From Pontederia crassipes (lineage: Eukaryota; Streptophyta; Magnoliopsida; Commelinales; Pontederiaceae), in the NCBI GenBank assembly GCA_030549335.1, contig CM060195.1, positions 14,811,501 through 14,875,500 on the forward strand: a stretch of DNA of 64,000 bases. The letters are read 5' to 3'. A model generated the notes under the pieces. That model worked only from the letters and a program-made list of their open reading frames with translations, was not told the DNA's origin and did no database searches. The position numbers and the translations under genes were made by a program. Below, one piece after another: positions 46,681 through 58,490 of the stretch (position 1 is the stretch's first letter; each line of letters begins with the position of its first letter).

Positions 46681-46820
46681 GTGAGGCTTCCTCTTTCTCT
46701 ATCATGGAGTGTTGGCTGGAAGCTTTGAGAAAGAATGATTGGAAAGGGATGTGAGGCCTCCTCTTTCTCTATCATGGAGTGTTGGCTGGAAGCTTTGAGA
46801 AAGAATGATTGGAAAGGGAC
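46681..46820 (+). repeat. 70-bp tandem duplication
   Basis: 46681-46750 and 46751-46820 differ at only two positions by eye. A single diverged copy (TGGAGTGTTGGTTGGGAGC) occurs at about 57,380-57,430 in the related gypsy-2 segment, so the doubling is specific to gypsy-1. Confidence 0.93.
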
Positions 46821-48627
46821 GTCTTTCCAATCTTCAATCACAAAGTCGAATCGATAAGACACAAAAGGTCACATTAATAAATCTTATTAGTGCTCAGAGT
46901 CTCATCGTTATTCTATCTTTATTCTGATAGACGACAAATGATAGTCCTGGCCAATGACTACAAGATAATCAGCGGTTGCCCATTGTTTAATATACCATCC
47001 TCCCTTCAATGCCATTGTCCAGTTATGTGAATATTGACATTTTCATTATTATCAGTATTATGTTTAATTCATGAAAGAATGTTGTAAGTAACTATAATGA
47101 ATGGAAATATCAAATGTAATATATGTTGTGGATTATATAAGTTGTTTTCAAACAAAATTAGTTCTGATGATCTGGGGAGCTGCATAAAAGAAATTATCAA
47201 TTCTTACTTGACTGATTTTCGAGCCCAATCCCACACTTACATATCTTGCCTTCCTCATGATGAGTAATGATAGAATAAAATTAAGTTAGGTCTCCACAAT
47301 GAAGCTATGTGACGAAACACTATATAAAAGGAAACATAATCACATTCTTAACCAAACAGAATAAATCCTTTGATCTAGACTGATTTTATTGTCATAGATT
47401 CTACAACGAGCAATTGAGGGCATTAAACAAAACATGTGTGACAATTATTCATATTGCTTTGAATAAGAAAATACATTAAATTTTGAGGACAAAATTTATT
47501 TTAAAGGGGGTAGAATGTAATATCCCAAATTTAATTTGCATATAATTAAATGAGTTAATATTATATCATATGACTGATAAGTAGTATGGTGTATGTGTTA
47601 AGGCATGAGTTTTAACCCAAAGTATTTGATCATTAAAATTGACAAAAATCGCCTAAGGCATGAATACGATTTTAAAATATGTTGGATTACGAAAATTAAA
47701 GTCCCGATAATTTTTAACCTGTGTTAAAGTATGCTAAATATGATTTTCTAATAAAATTTAAGTAAAGTCTTGGTTAGGTTAAATGATAGAGCAAAGTCGA
47801 AAGATCAGAAAATGATCGATCGGACAAAAAATGAATTTCAATACTTTTGTAATTTAATTTAATAAATATTTTATTTGAATCCAAATAGGTAGTATCTTCT
47901 TATTTATATGAGATGACTTAAGTAAATGAATAAATAAATAAAGGAAAGTACAAAACCTTTACTTATATGACTTTGGGTATTATATTGCCAACCACAAGGG
48001 TATTTTGGTAACACCTATATGACCGACCTCAAAGTCGGTATCCATCTCTCTTATATTACGTTTTCACCTCCTCTCTTCTATCATATCCTCACAAGACCCG
48101 AACCAAGGAGCACCTAAAGCTAATTGGAGAAATGGAAGAAGGGGAGAAGATCTAGGGTTTTCACTTTGAGTGAGTTCTTGCATAACTCCTCTTTAATTTT
48201 AAATATATATGAAGTAAAAAGGGTGTTATGAATCATGAATATCCTCTTCATATAATTTCAGTCGTTTGGGGTGAAAGATCAAACCACAAGTCTTCGTGAG
48301 AAGAATAAACCCTAATCTAACCTTGAAGCCACGAACTTAACCAGACTTTTGCATGATTTACGATTGTCCAACAATTATAAAATTTACTTTAATTGATCTT
48401 CTCTGAGCATACTTTCATTAAGTTATGGAATCAAGTTAATCCTATGTCTACAGATAAAGTTATGTTCTCTTCTTTAAGGTGCTATCATTTTATCATCCGA
48501 ATTTGTAAAATATGTGTTAAATCTAATATGTTATAGGATTATTGATAATTTAGGGTCGGAATGATACAGAGTTAGGACTCATTTACAACTGGAATAACTA
48601 GAAAAGAATATGTCTAATTGGAAGTTA

Positions 48628-48987
48628 TGTCTAAAATTAAAGGATAAACTAGAAAAATAATTCAGCACATAATAGAGTAATCAAGGAATAATTTTTGGAG
48701 AAAAGAAAATATCATTGCATGATATTCTGCTATGTTAAAAACCAAAATAAGATGGCCTATAAATAGGCTTACAACTTGAGAAGATGGGAAATAACATGTA
48801 GATCATGCCTAAAAAAGTGGGAAATCATACACACACTCCACCACTAACACACTACTACCATTAATTACATTACCCCGTAATCATGACTACCACATCACCA
48901 CAACTATCTACTAACTCCATAATTAATTTTCTTTTTTTCCAAAATACAAAATGATGTGAATAATATTTTTTGAATCACATTTCAACA
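48628..48987 (-). repeat. copia-1 3' LTR
   Basis: 360 bp. Its outer end reads TGTCTAAAATT where the other LTR has TGTTGGAAATT, a small rearrangement at the junction with host DNA. Confidence 0.9.
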
Positions 48988-48994
48988 CTCCCCC

Positions 48995-51900
48995 TTATTC
49001 AAAACTGACTCCAAGCATTTTTGTGAAAAATGCATGCTTGCGAATAGGAAGAGCTTTGGTGAACAAATATGCCATTTGTTCATCTGTACCACAGAATTCC
49101 AATTTAATTTCTTCATCCTCCACTAAGTCACGAATAAAATGATGACATATCTCAATATGATTTATTTGTCCATGCATAACTGGATTCTTGGTCATTGCTA
49201 TTGCTGATTTGTTATCACAAAACATAATTGTTGCTTCATTCTGTGATTGATGGAGATCCAACAAAATTCTTCTTAACCATATTGCTTGACATGCAGTAGA
49301 TGTAGCAACAATATACTCTGCTTCAGAAAATGAGAGGGCAACAGTTGTTTGCTTCTTTGAACACCATGAAATTGCTCCTGATCCAAGACTAAAAACACTT
49401 CCTGAAGTGTTCTTTCTATCATCCAAAGATCCTGCCCAATCATTATCAGTAAATCCAAATAATCTAAAATTAAAAACTTTAGAATACCAAATTTCAATGT
49501 CCACCGTGCCAGCAACATAGTACAGAATGCACTTGACTGCTCCAAAATGATGTTTTGTTGGAGAATGCATAAATCTGAATACAAGACTGACAAAAAAAGA
49601 GGTATCCGATCTTGTATGAGTCAAATAAATTAAACCATCAATCAAATTTCTAAATGTTCTTTCATTAGCATGACCTGTATGAGCTTTTCATTCACATTCA
49701 TAAGAGTGGCATCAGCTTTGCAATTGAGCATATTGAACCTGTCCAACAAATCATTAGCATATTTCTTTTGAAAAATAAATATGCCATCAGTATCTTGCTT
49801 CACTTCTATACCTAGAAAATAGTTCAATATCGCCAAATATGTCATTTCAAAATTTATCATCATGCATGTTTTAAAATCAGCCACAAGTAATTGAGAAGAA
49901 CTCATATATAGAATATCATCAACATATAAGCAAGCTATAATAAATTCAGCCTATTTTTCTTTCAAGTAGAGTGTTGGCTCAATTTCACTTCTACGAAAAC
50001 TATTATCAGTAAAGAATGAATTCATCTTATTGTACCATGCACGAGGAGCTTGCTTTAGGCCATACAAATCCTTTCTCAATTTGTAAATTGTCTTCCTTCC
50101 CATTGATAACAAAGCCTTCTGGTTGACTGACATAAATATCTTCATTCAAATCACCATTCAAAAAAATCTGATTTTATATCAAGTTGATAAACAAGCCATT
50201 GCAATTGAGCAGCTAAGGTTAAAAGTAATCTCACTGTTTCAAGATGAGTAACAGGAGAAAAAATTTCTTCAATATCTATACCTTGCTCTTGTGCATAGCC
50301 TTTTGCTACAAGCCTTGCTTTGTGCTTCTGAATGCTTCCATCTACATAATATTTAGTTTTAAACACCCATTTCAACAAATCAAAGTTTTGTTGTCAAGAA
50401 AATCAACTAACTCCCATGTATGATTTCTTTCAATAGACATCATTTCTTCTTTCATTGCATTGCACAATTCTTCTTTTGCCATTGCTTCTTCCAAGCATGT
50501 CAGATCTGAGACAAATAAAGCAAATTGACAAGAATAATATATTTCTTGCAAAGAATGAAATTTCCTTGGTACTGAATCAGATGAATTTTTTGAGAAATTA
50601 TTTCCACTACTTGGAACACATTCATTTCTTGCTGATGCTGCAATAATATTTTTTTCACCTTATGTAAGAAACTCAATTTGTAAATCAGCCACATTAGTTC
50701 TATTTGTTTCCTCCCATGTCCAACTGCATTTTTCATCAAAGATAACATTTCTACTAATAACTACTTTGTTAGTAGAAGGATTGTATAACCGATAAGCTTT
50801 GGATTGAACAGAATAGCCAACAAAAATATATTTCTTGGACTTGTCATCAAGCTTTTGACAATTTTCAGAATTGTTCAATGTATATGCAATGCACGCAAAA
50901 ACTTTTAAATGACTTACTTTCGGTTTGCAACCTTTCCATGCCTCATAGGGAGTCTGATTTTGCACTGCTTTTGTTGGAGAGATATTCAGCAAATATACTA
51001 CAGTTGTAACTGCTTCAGCCCAAAAAGTATTTGAAACATTTTTCTCCTTTTGCAAACTTCTTGCCATTTCCACAATTGTTCGATTTTTCCTTTCAGTAAC
51101 ACCATTTTGCTGAGGTGTATATGGAGCTGTAACTGTCTTTGAATTCCCTGTTCTTCACAAAAATGATTAAATTCATTTGATAAAAATTCACCAACTCTAT
51201 CTGTGTGCAAAATTTTTATGTGATAACCACTTTCATTTTTCCACCATTGCTTTGAATTTTTTAAACATATCAAATGTCTCATATTTCTGCTTCAAAAAAT
51301 ATACCCAATTCATGCGAGAATAATCGTCAATAAATAATGCAAACTATTGACTACCATTGAAGGATTTCGTTTGCATAGGTCCACATAAATCTGCAAGAAT
51401 AATTTCAAGAGGATACTTTATTTTCCTACATGAAATGACTTTTTGCATTACTTTTCAAAAATGCACCATTCACAAACTTCATCCAGAGAATTAATTTTTG
51501 GAAGACCATGAGCCATATTCATTCTAGCCAATAATTTCAGTCTATTAATGTTGAGATGACCATACCTCAAATGTCAGAGTTTAGACTCAGAAACTGACTA
51601 AACTAAAAATGCACAAGAATCTAAAAAATCCAAAGGAAAGATGCGATTTTTTTCCATAGAAATTTTTGCAATAATCTGTCCAAATTTCTTATCTTTGACC
51701 AAGCAAACATCATCATCAAACAAAATAGAATAACCACTTGCCATTAACTGTCCAATACTTAAAATATTGTTCTTCAAAGTTGGAACATAAAAAAATAGCA
51801 TGGAGAATTTTTTTCTTTACCATCATTCTACCGAATAGCAATTGTACCTTCTCCCTCAACTTGCACAACTTTATCATCTCCAAATCTGAGCTGTCTTTTC

Positions 51901-52040
51901 TTTGACTCATCAAGTACTTTAAACAATGATATCATTCCATTCATATGGTTAGAACAACCACTATCTAAAAACCATATTTCATTTGTATCATTAGAATGAG
52001 AATAAGTCATAAATAGCTTACTTTCCTCTTTTTTTTCTTC
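48995..52040 (-). pseudogene. copia-1 pol, broken (protease, integrase, RT, RNase H)
   Basis: Domains in order on the minus strand. The protease has WFLDSGCSNHM near 51,980. The pre-integrase and integrase region spans 51,600-50,660 and includes ARSLQKEKNVSNTFWAEAV and AFACIAYTLN-type sequence. Reverse transcriptase covers 50,378-49,640, with [30 protein letters not shown] and the catalytic YVDD at 49926-49915. RNase H covers about 49,480-48,995, with GFTDNDWAG, SEAEYI and FCDNKSAI. Frame changes or stops occur near 51,830, 51,600, 51,130, 50,660, 50,380, 50,150, 49,950 and 49,650, so no full polyprotein can be made. Confidence 0.9.
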
Positions 52041-52055
52041 AACAAAATTTGTTAT

Positions 52056-52895
52056 TTACTTTGCCTTGGTCCAACAATTTGCTTCAATGTGCCCACACTT
52101 CTTAAAATAGTAGCATTGAACTTTGCTTTTGTACTCATTTGATGGTTGTTGTCTTTGCTCATTTTGTCCATCAAATCTTCCTCTACCACGATCTCTTCCT
52201 CGGCCTCTTCCACGAAATCCGTCATGACCATGACCTCTATTGCAATCAGATCGAGGTGCTTCTGCTTTGATTTGAAAAGCTTTTTCTTCAGCTTTTTCTG
52301 TAAACCTGCTCATTCTTGCTTCATGTGCTTGCAAAGAACCCATTAATTCATCAAAAGAGAGTATAGATAAATCTTTAAACTCTTCAATTGCAACAGCTAC
52401 ATAATCAAATTTTGAGGTCAAACTCCTCAAAACTTTAGCAACAATAATTTTATCATCAATCTTTTCTCCATAAGATCTCATTTGGCTAATCATAGTAGTT
52501 GACAAAAATTCTTGTACTGACTCATTTAATTTCATAAACATCTCAAAATCTCGACAAAGAGTTTGCAATTTAACTGTGATTACCTTTGATGTTCCTTGAT
52601 ACTCTTTTTGTAATATACCCCATACTTGTTTTAAGGTAACTGCACCTGTAATTCTGTAAGAAATAGTTTCATGCATAGCTTGCTGAATAAGAAATAATGC
52701 CTTTGCAACTTTCTTTTTGTTTTCCTTTAATTTCCCTTCTTCATCTAAATCTGCATATCCATTCTTAACCAAATCCCAAGGGTCTTGTGACATAAACAAA
52801 GTTTTCATTTTGATATTCCAAAACTCATAATTATCACATTTAAAAATAAGAATCAAAGGTTGGGAGAAACTTACACTACCACCATTCGCAGTCAT
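52056..52895 (-). CDS. copia-1 gag
   Basis: I start at the ATG at 52895 (M-T-A-N-G-G-S-V-S-F). The frame is open for about 279 codons. The N-terminal part has YEFWNIKMKTLFMSQDPWDL, then the gag core (KVLRSLTSKFDYVAVAIEE, SFDELMGSLQAHEARM). After a stretch rich in Arg-Gly comes a CCHC zinc knuckle, CYYFKKCGHIEANC, in which the usual second Cys position reads Phe-Lys-Lys-Cys. The knuckle binds RNA; gag forms the virus-like particle. A TAA at 52058-52056 separates it from pol; in related elements the frame continues, so this stop may be a mutation. The frame itself is intact. Confidence 0.88.
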   Translation of the reverse strand: MTANGGSVSFSQPLILIFKCDNYEFWNIKMKTLFMSQDPWDLVKNGYADLDEEGKLKENKKKVAKALFLIQQAMHETISYRITGAVTLKQVWGILQKEYQGTSKVITVKLQTLCRDFEMFMKLNESVQEFLSTTMISQMRSYGEKIDDKIIVAKVLRSLTSKFDYVAVAIEEFKDLSILSFDELMGSLQAHEARMSRFTEKAEEKAFQIKAEAPRSDCNRGHGHDGFRGRGRGRDRGRGRFDGQNEQRQQPSNEYKSKVQCYYFKKCGHIEANCWTKAK

Positions 52896-53017
52896 AATTT
52901 GCTCCACACTTCTGCTTGTTGTGATTACTGATTAATTGCACTTGATAGCAATTCCAAATCTGCAAAATGACGTCTTCTCCTGCCCGAGTATTTCGCAACC
53001 TGCTCTAATACCAAACT

Positions 53018-53379
53018 TGTTGGAAATTAAAGGATAAACTAAGAAAATAATTCAGCACATAACAGAGTAATCAATGAACAATTTTTGGAGAAAAGGAAAT
53101 ATCATTGCATGATATTTTGTTATGTTAAAAACCAAAATAAGATGGCCTATAAATAGGCTTACAACTTGAGAAGATGGGAAATAACAACATAGAGCTCATG
53201 CCGAAAAAAGTGGGAGATCATGCACACACTCTACCACTAACACACTACTACCACTAATTACATTACCCCGTAATCATGACTACCATATCACCACAACTAT
53301 TCACTAACTCCATAATTAATTTTCATTTTCTCAAAATACAAAATGAAGTGGATAATATTTTTTGAATCACATTTCAACA
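53018..53379 (-). repeat. copia-1 5' LTR
   Basis: 362 bp. TG/CA ends are intact on both sides and it is followed directly by the primer-binding site. Confidence 0.92.
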
Positions 53380-55267
53380 ATAAATTGTTAACCAAACCTC
53401 ACTTAGTATGTCAGAATGAAACCTAGGCTATATTATGTTAGTATTTGTTAGGGATATAAAGTCAATAAATTTTATGTGTTGCTCTAGAAGGTAATACTTT
53501 TATAGAAAATTAAAATTACTAGAATATGTTATGTTTACTATTTTATATAAATCATAAAAGTAAGGTCACTGAGTCTGATTTTCCTAAGAAACAACCATAA
53601 AGAAATAAAATATGAAACTTTTACAGATTAATGCTTCTATAATATGGAACCAGCAAAATTGGAATGATAAAATTTGACTATGAATGACAAAAGATATGAA
53701 TTTTCCTTTACCATGTATGCAATCTATCATAGTATAAGATCAACTCTTGTTGATAAATAACTATTTAGGTTATAAGATTAAATGAATAAGTGCCATGTAA
53801 CCTTTGTAATAATTTGTACTCATGTATCATATGTTAAGGTTTAAAATATAGTAGTAATATGATTGTTATTATTTTGGTTATAAAATTAGAGGAGTTAAGT
53901 AATAAAAGAAAGACGAAAATCTTTTGATTTGTACTCATACAATGTAAGTTATTTTCTCCTACTATATATATTCACCTCTTATGAATTCAGTGGGACATTG
54001 ATTGTTATATGTATTATTATATGTTTTTCGTCCTTGTGAAAAATATATCTGAATGATTATTTGGTTATACATTTGAAAAGCATATATGATATGTCATGGA
54101 TGGATTTTATAAAATGCAATCCTATTCTGTCTGAATGAATATTCGATATGATTCATCTTCTAATATGTGCCTTTTGATGTGTGAGTTACAATTGTTATAT
54201 GATGAATCGTGCATCTATTTGTATCATGCATCTGGATGTATTATGGTTGGAGTTAAGTGCTACATCGCTGATCGTGATGGGAGCTATCTCTAGAGTTCAA
54301 TGCATCATTTCATTCCCTCAGAATGGGATGAAATAAGATGAAGTTAAGTGTCGTGCGGGCCTATGTGCTACATCGTGAGAAATCATGGTGGAAACCACCT
54401 CTAAAATATGTATGGCTACATATGGAAGCCATCTATCGCTTTTTATATGTTTTCCAAAATTGAGATGAGATAAGATGGGAGCTAAGTGTCGTGCGCACCT
54501 AAGTGCTAATCGTGAGAAATCCTGATGGGAGTCACCTCTAGAATATGTATGGGCTATCTCTAGAAGCCATCTATCGACTATACAAGTTGGACAGTTAGTG
54601 ATCCGTGCATTCATATGAAAGTGTTGCATTCATATGTTTGATATGTTAAAGTTGATTGCAAATTGAGTGTGATGATTTTGATTTGAATGTTTTATATGTA
54701 ATTATCAAATGTATAAAAATAGTTATTTTGATATTATGATCATTATATGTCTTTTTATCAAATGAATTGATTATATGGTAATACATAGACTATGAGTTAT
54801 CAAGTTACTGAACTATTTTGTCCATGTTTCTAATATTATTTAGATTAGTATAACTATTAGGATATCATAAGCTCATAATCTTAGCAGGGTTTATCTTCTT
54901 TAATGCTAAGGTATTTAGGGAATTTTTTTTTCTCTCATGTCCTTTTATTAGGATGTCAAGAGAGATGGTTACTTGTACTATATATGTGTTATTTTGTACG
55001 TTGTAGAGAAGGATGAATATTGTTGAATGTAAAACATAAGGTGTCCTTGGTATGCTCTCAAGAATGATCATAAATTATTCCATATATATATATATTATAT
55101 ATATATATTGATAATTATATGCTTTATCTTATATAAAAAATAAATTACATCATGTTTTCTCATTCATTATTAATTTTATTTGATCGATCGTAATAAGTCG
55201 CGAGCTCCGAATTAAACTATAGTTTAAATCAGGGTCATGACAAGTACGCTCCTTCTATTTTTCTCTC

Positions 55268-56775
55268 ATGGCATCGTCTTCTTCATCCTATGCTATGATG
55301 AACTCCGCGGTGGATTCAAGACCCTCTCTCGCATTGCCATCTTTCAATCATGTTAATCATGACTTGACCGTCAACTTAAAGCCCACCAACTATCTTCTTT
55401 GGAAGACTCGGTTTCTTTCTCTTTTCAAGAGCTTTGAGCTTGAAGGTTTCATCACTGGAGATTTTCCATGTCCACTGCTCATTAGTCCGGGATCGGCAAC
55501 GTCTCCTTCGTCCACTCTGAGCACAACGCAATTGCCTCCTCCCAATCCGGCTTATGTTGATTGGATTCGTAAATATCAACTACTCCTCAGTTGGTTGGTC
55601 GCTTCTCTCTTTGAGAAGGTTCTTCCTCATGTTGTGGGCCTTGAAGCTTGCTGTCTGGCATTCTCTTCATAAGGCATTTGGTGCACCTTCTCACACATGT
55701 CTTCTCTAGTTTACTATGCAGTTGCATAATCTCAACAAGGGGCTTCTTTGGTTTCCTCTTATCTTCATGAGACAAAATATTTGGCAAATGAATTGGTTGC
55801 AGCAAGGCATCCCCTCTCCATTCCTGCCTATAGTGCATAATTTTCAACTAGGGGACTGATTTTCATGATGTTGTCGCATCATTATCTTCTTGTATTGAAC
55901 CTATTGTGTTCTGAGATCTTCATACTATTTTATTGAGTCATGAAATTCGTCTAGCATTCTTGCATCTTGATGCTTCATTTCAGCCGACAGCCAATTATGT
56001 TCATGTTATGGCTCTAGGATCTTCAAATAATTCTACCAGACGGGGTGGACAAACTCAATATTGTGGGCATTGACGTACCCCAGCTCCTCATCATGATCCT
56101 TGTCCAATTTGCGGACATCATGGTCATAGCCCCTAAAAATGCTAGTTTCGTCATCCTAGCTCTTTTTCTCACCTAGTGACTACACACCAAAAGACACCTT
56201 TATGCTTGCTGCTCCTACTTCTATCTATGTTGCAAGTGTACCAACCTCCTTATCCATTGCATCAATGTCTACTCTAGGTGCTTACCAAGAGTGGATCCCT
56301 GATACAGGTGTGACACATCATGTCACATAGAACATTCATGCTCTTCAATTGGTTACAAGCTATACTAGCACCGATGGATTGCAAGTTGGCAATGGTATGT
56401 GTTTGCCAATTCATCACATAGGACTAAGGTTCTTTCTACTTCTACTAAAGCTTTTAATCTTAGCACGTCCCCTTTGTTTCTAAGTATTTATTGAATGTGG
56501 CTCAATTAGCGCCTGACAATTCTTGATATTTTGAATTTCACCCTACTTATTTTTTTTGTTAAGGATTGACGAACCCATCACATACTTCTTCAAGGGCCTC
56601 ATAAAGATGGTCTCTACAGTTTCCATGCTTCTACCTGTCTGCAATTTTCTCCTCAAGTCTTCCTCAATAGCTCTACTTCTACCAATTTGTGGCACCAGCG
56701 TCTTGGTCATCCATTTCAAAAGTTCTTCATTAAGTTGTTGTTGTCCATCATCTTCCTGGCTTATCTTCTACATCA
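55268..56775 (+). pseudogene. Outer copia (copia-2) gag, protease and pre-integrase remnant
   Basis: An ATG at 55268 opens a gag-like frame to 55,672 with a Ser-rich start, then PTNYLLWKTRFLSLFKSFEL and GFITGDFPCP, the copia gag (UBN2 type) signature. After a stop the series continues in shifting frames: WIPDTGVTHHVT (protease Asp-Thr-Gly) near 56,295, LQVGNG, FEFHPT near 56,530, then LLQGPHKDGLYSFHAS and LWHQRLGHPFQK near 56,690 (GAG-pre-integrase). The integrase core is missing: the series stops at about 56,775 where gypsy-2 begins. Its 5' LTR and primer-binding site are 16 kb upstream, across gypsy-1. Confidence 0.85.
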
Positions 56776-58459
56776 TCTACTTTGTGGGGACAATAAGGAA
56801 AGGAATAAATCATAATTTTATTATGAAATTATGAGATGTCTATATTTATAAGAAATTGTGAATATTTGTAAGCAAAACAGAAGAGAACACCACTAAATTA
56901 GGTATGAAATATTAAGAAACCAACTATCTAATATGTTTGGAGTTGGAAATTAATACCTTTGTTTAATAGGACCCAAATCATTGGATGGTTATTAAATTAT
57001 CTTTATTGAATGTGCAAAACTATCGATGATCTTGAAATTAATGTGAATTCTTGAATTGATATCATTGATATCAGAATCATTGGTGACTCCTTAACTTATT
57101 GCCGTCAATAACCATTCATCAATACAAAATATGAGATTATCAATGATTCTTGATTAATAGTCATCAATCACAATCAAGTTGACTATCAACTTAAGGTTGA
57201 TTTTCTTAGTTCATTGTTGTCTTTCACATCTCACCTATCACAAATGATTGATAACCAATGTAGACCTTTTAATATGACAATGACCTAAAAACTTTAAAAG
57301 AGTTATTTAGAAAGCTTATCAAAAGATATAAAGGAGAGGTCATTGATCGAGAGCTTGAGTGGAGCCATAGAATTCTCTTTGTGGAGTGTTGGTTGGGAGC
57401 TTAGCGAAAGAATAATTGGAAGGGGATGCTTTTTCAATCCTCGATCACGAACTCGAACTAGTATTTTACTATCGTAAACCCATAAGAAAGAAAAAGTCAA
57501 ATTTACAATTCATATCAGTGTTCACACTCTAACCTAGTTCCTATAGACAATAAGTGATTTTTTTTAATTGTTGAATGTGTATCATAGATTGTTTTTTTAT
57601 CCAATATGTCAATTTTTTTTTTCAAATGTTATGATCGACTTAGCTTTGGCATTTTACCCCTTATTAATGTTGTGCATGAGCCCTACTAAAATGTTTGAAA
57701 ATCAATGTTTATGTTTATTTAGACATGTATAAAATCAAGTATGGTATTATGACTTAAGGAGTGAATTATTTTTTTTGTTTTTGGTGGAATCTTAGACATC
57801 CACATCAAGTATGTCAACATTGTTTCAAAAATCTTATAATCACGAATATGGGATGGATCAAAATATGTTTTCTCTTTATCCAAATTATTTTTTTTAAAAA
57901 AAAGATGAATCAAAATTTGAGGATGAATTTTATTTATCGGGGGAAGAATGTAATAATCAAACTTTTTCTATAAGTTAATTAATCTATTCGAGAATTTATT
58001 CGAGGTAACCACTCTTCGAGTAATTTAAAATTAATTATTTAATGAATAACTAAATTGGTATTAGTTAATCTAACATAAGTGACACTAAGTTAATTTACTA
58101 AATATAATTAATTGTGAATAGAATGACTTAATTAATATGTTGGGGAGTGATCGTGTGCAATATCCACATGTTACTATCATTAGCTATAATTAAGCTAGAA
58201 TCAATTTAAATTTATTAGCTTGGCAATTTAACCTTTGAATGATTTCTCACTCCTATGTACTTTTGGCAATTCATTCTAATGGTAAGAGCTTTACTTGTTG
58301 ACAATTATTTATCTCTCCATTAATTAACTTAACCACTATTAATTAAATTACGTGCTACGTGAACACTAATTAAACCTGCTGAGACTTGGATCCACAACCA
58401 CCAAATGATGCCACCTATATCTTATTTGTACTATGCCTACAACCGCCTCAGGCCACTAC

Positions 58460-58490
<31 letters not shown>

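Larger units (their letters stand above)
48628..53379 (-). mobile_element. Complete but inactive Ty1/copia element (copia-1)
   Basis: 4752 bp, minus strand. LTRs are 53018-53379 (5') and 48628-48987 (3'). The 5' LTR runs TGTTGAAATG to TTTCCAACA. The primer-binding site TGGTATTAGAGCA is at 53013-53001 on the minus strand and the polypurine tract TAAGGGGGAG at 48997-48988. gag and all pol domains are present in copia order (protease, integrase, reverse transcriptase, RNase H) but with frameshifts and stops. By eye the LTRs differ at roughly 25-30 positions, so it is not recent. The target-site duplication is blurred: the right flank starts ATAAA, while the left junction (GTTAT) is altered. Confidence 0.92.
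39451..55242 (+). mobile_element. Ty3/gypsy element (gypsy-1) with two nested insertions
   Basis: AGTAC at 39446-39450 and again at 55243-55247 is the target-site duplication, so the whole 15.8 kb is one insertion plus its later passengers. LTRs are 39451-42154 and 47516-55242; both run from TG(C/T)AATATCCC to GGGT(T/C)(G/A)TGACA. The internal region 42155-47515 has a reverse-transcriptase remnant at about 42,870-43,015. Its polypurine end (TTTTAAAGGGGGTAGAA) lies directly before the 3' LTR. No intact gag-pol remains. It is interrupted by the Pack-MULE-like element at 44,014-45,884 and, in the 3' LTR, by copia-1 at 48,628-53,379. Confidence 0.88.
47516..55242 (+). repeat. gypsy-1 3' LTR, split by copia-1
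   Basis: Parts 47516-48627 and 53380-55242, about 2975 bp together. It follows the polypurine tract and ends TCATGACA before the AGTAC duplication. Confidence 0.88.

Noticed and set aside
48628-53379. copia-1 as a potentially active element
   Set aside because: pol is interrupted by many frameshifts and stops and the LTRs differ at about 25-30 positions.
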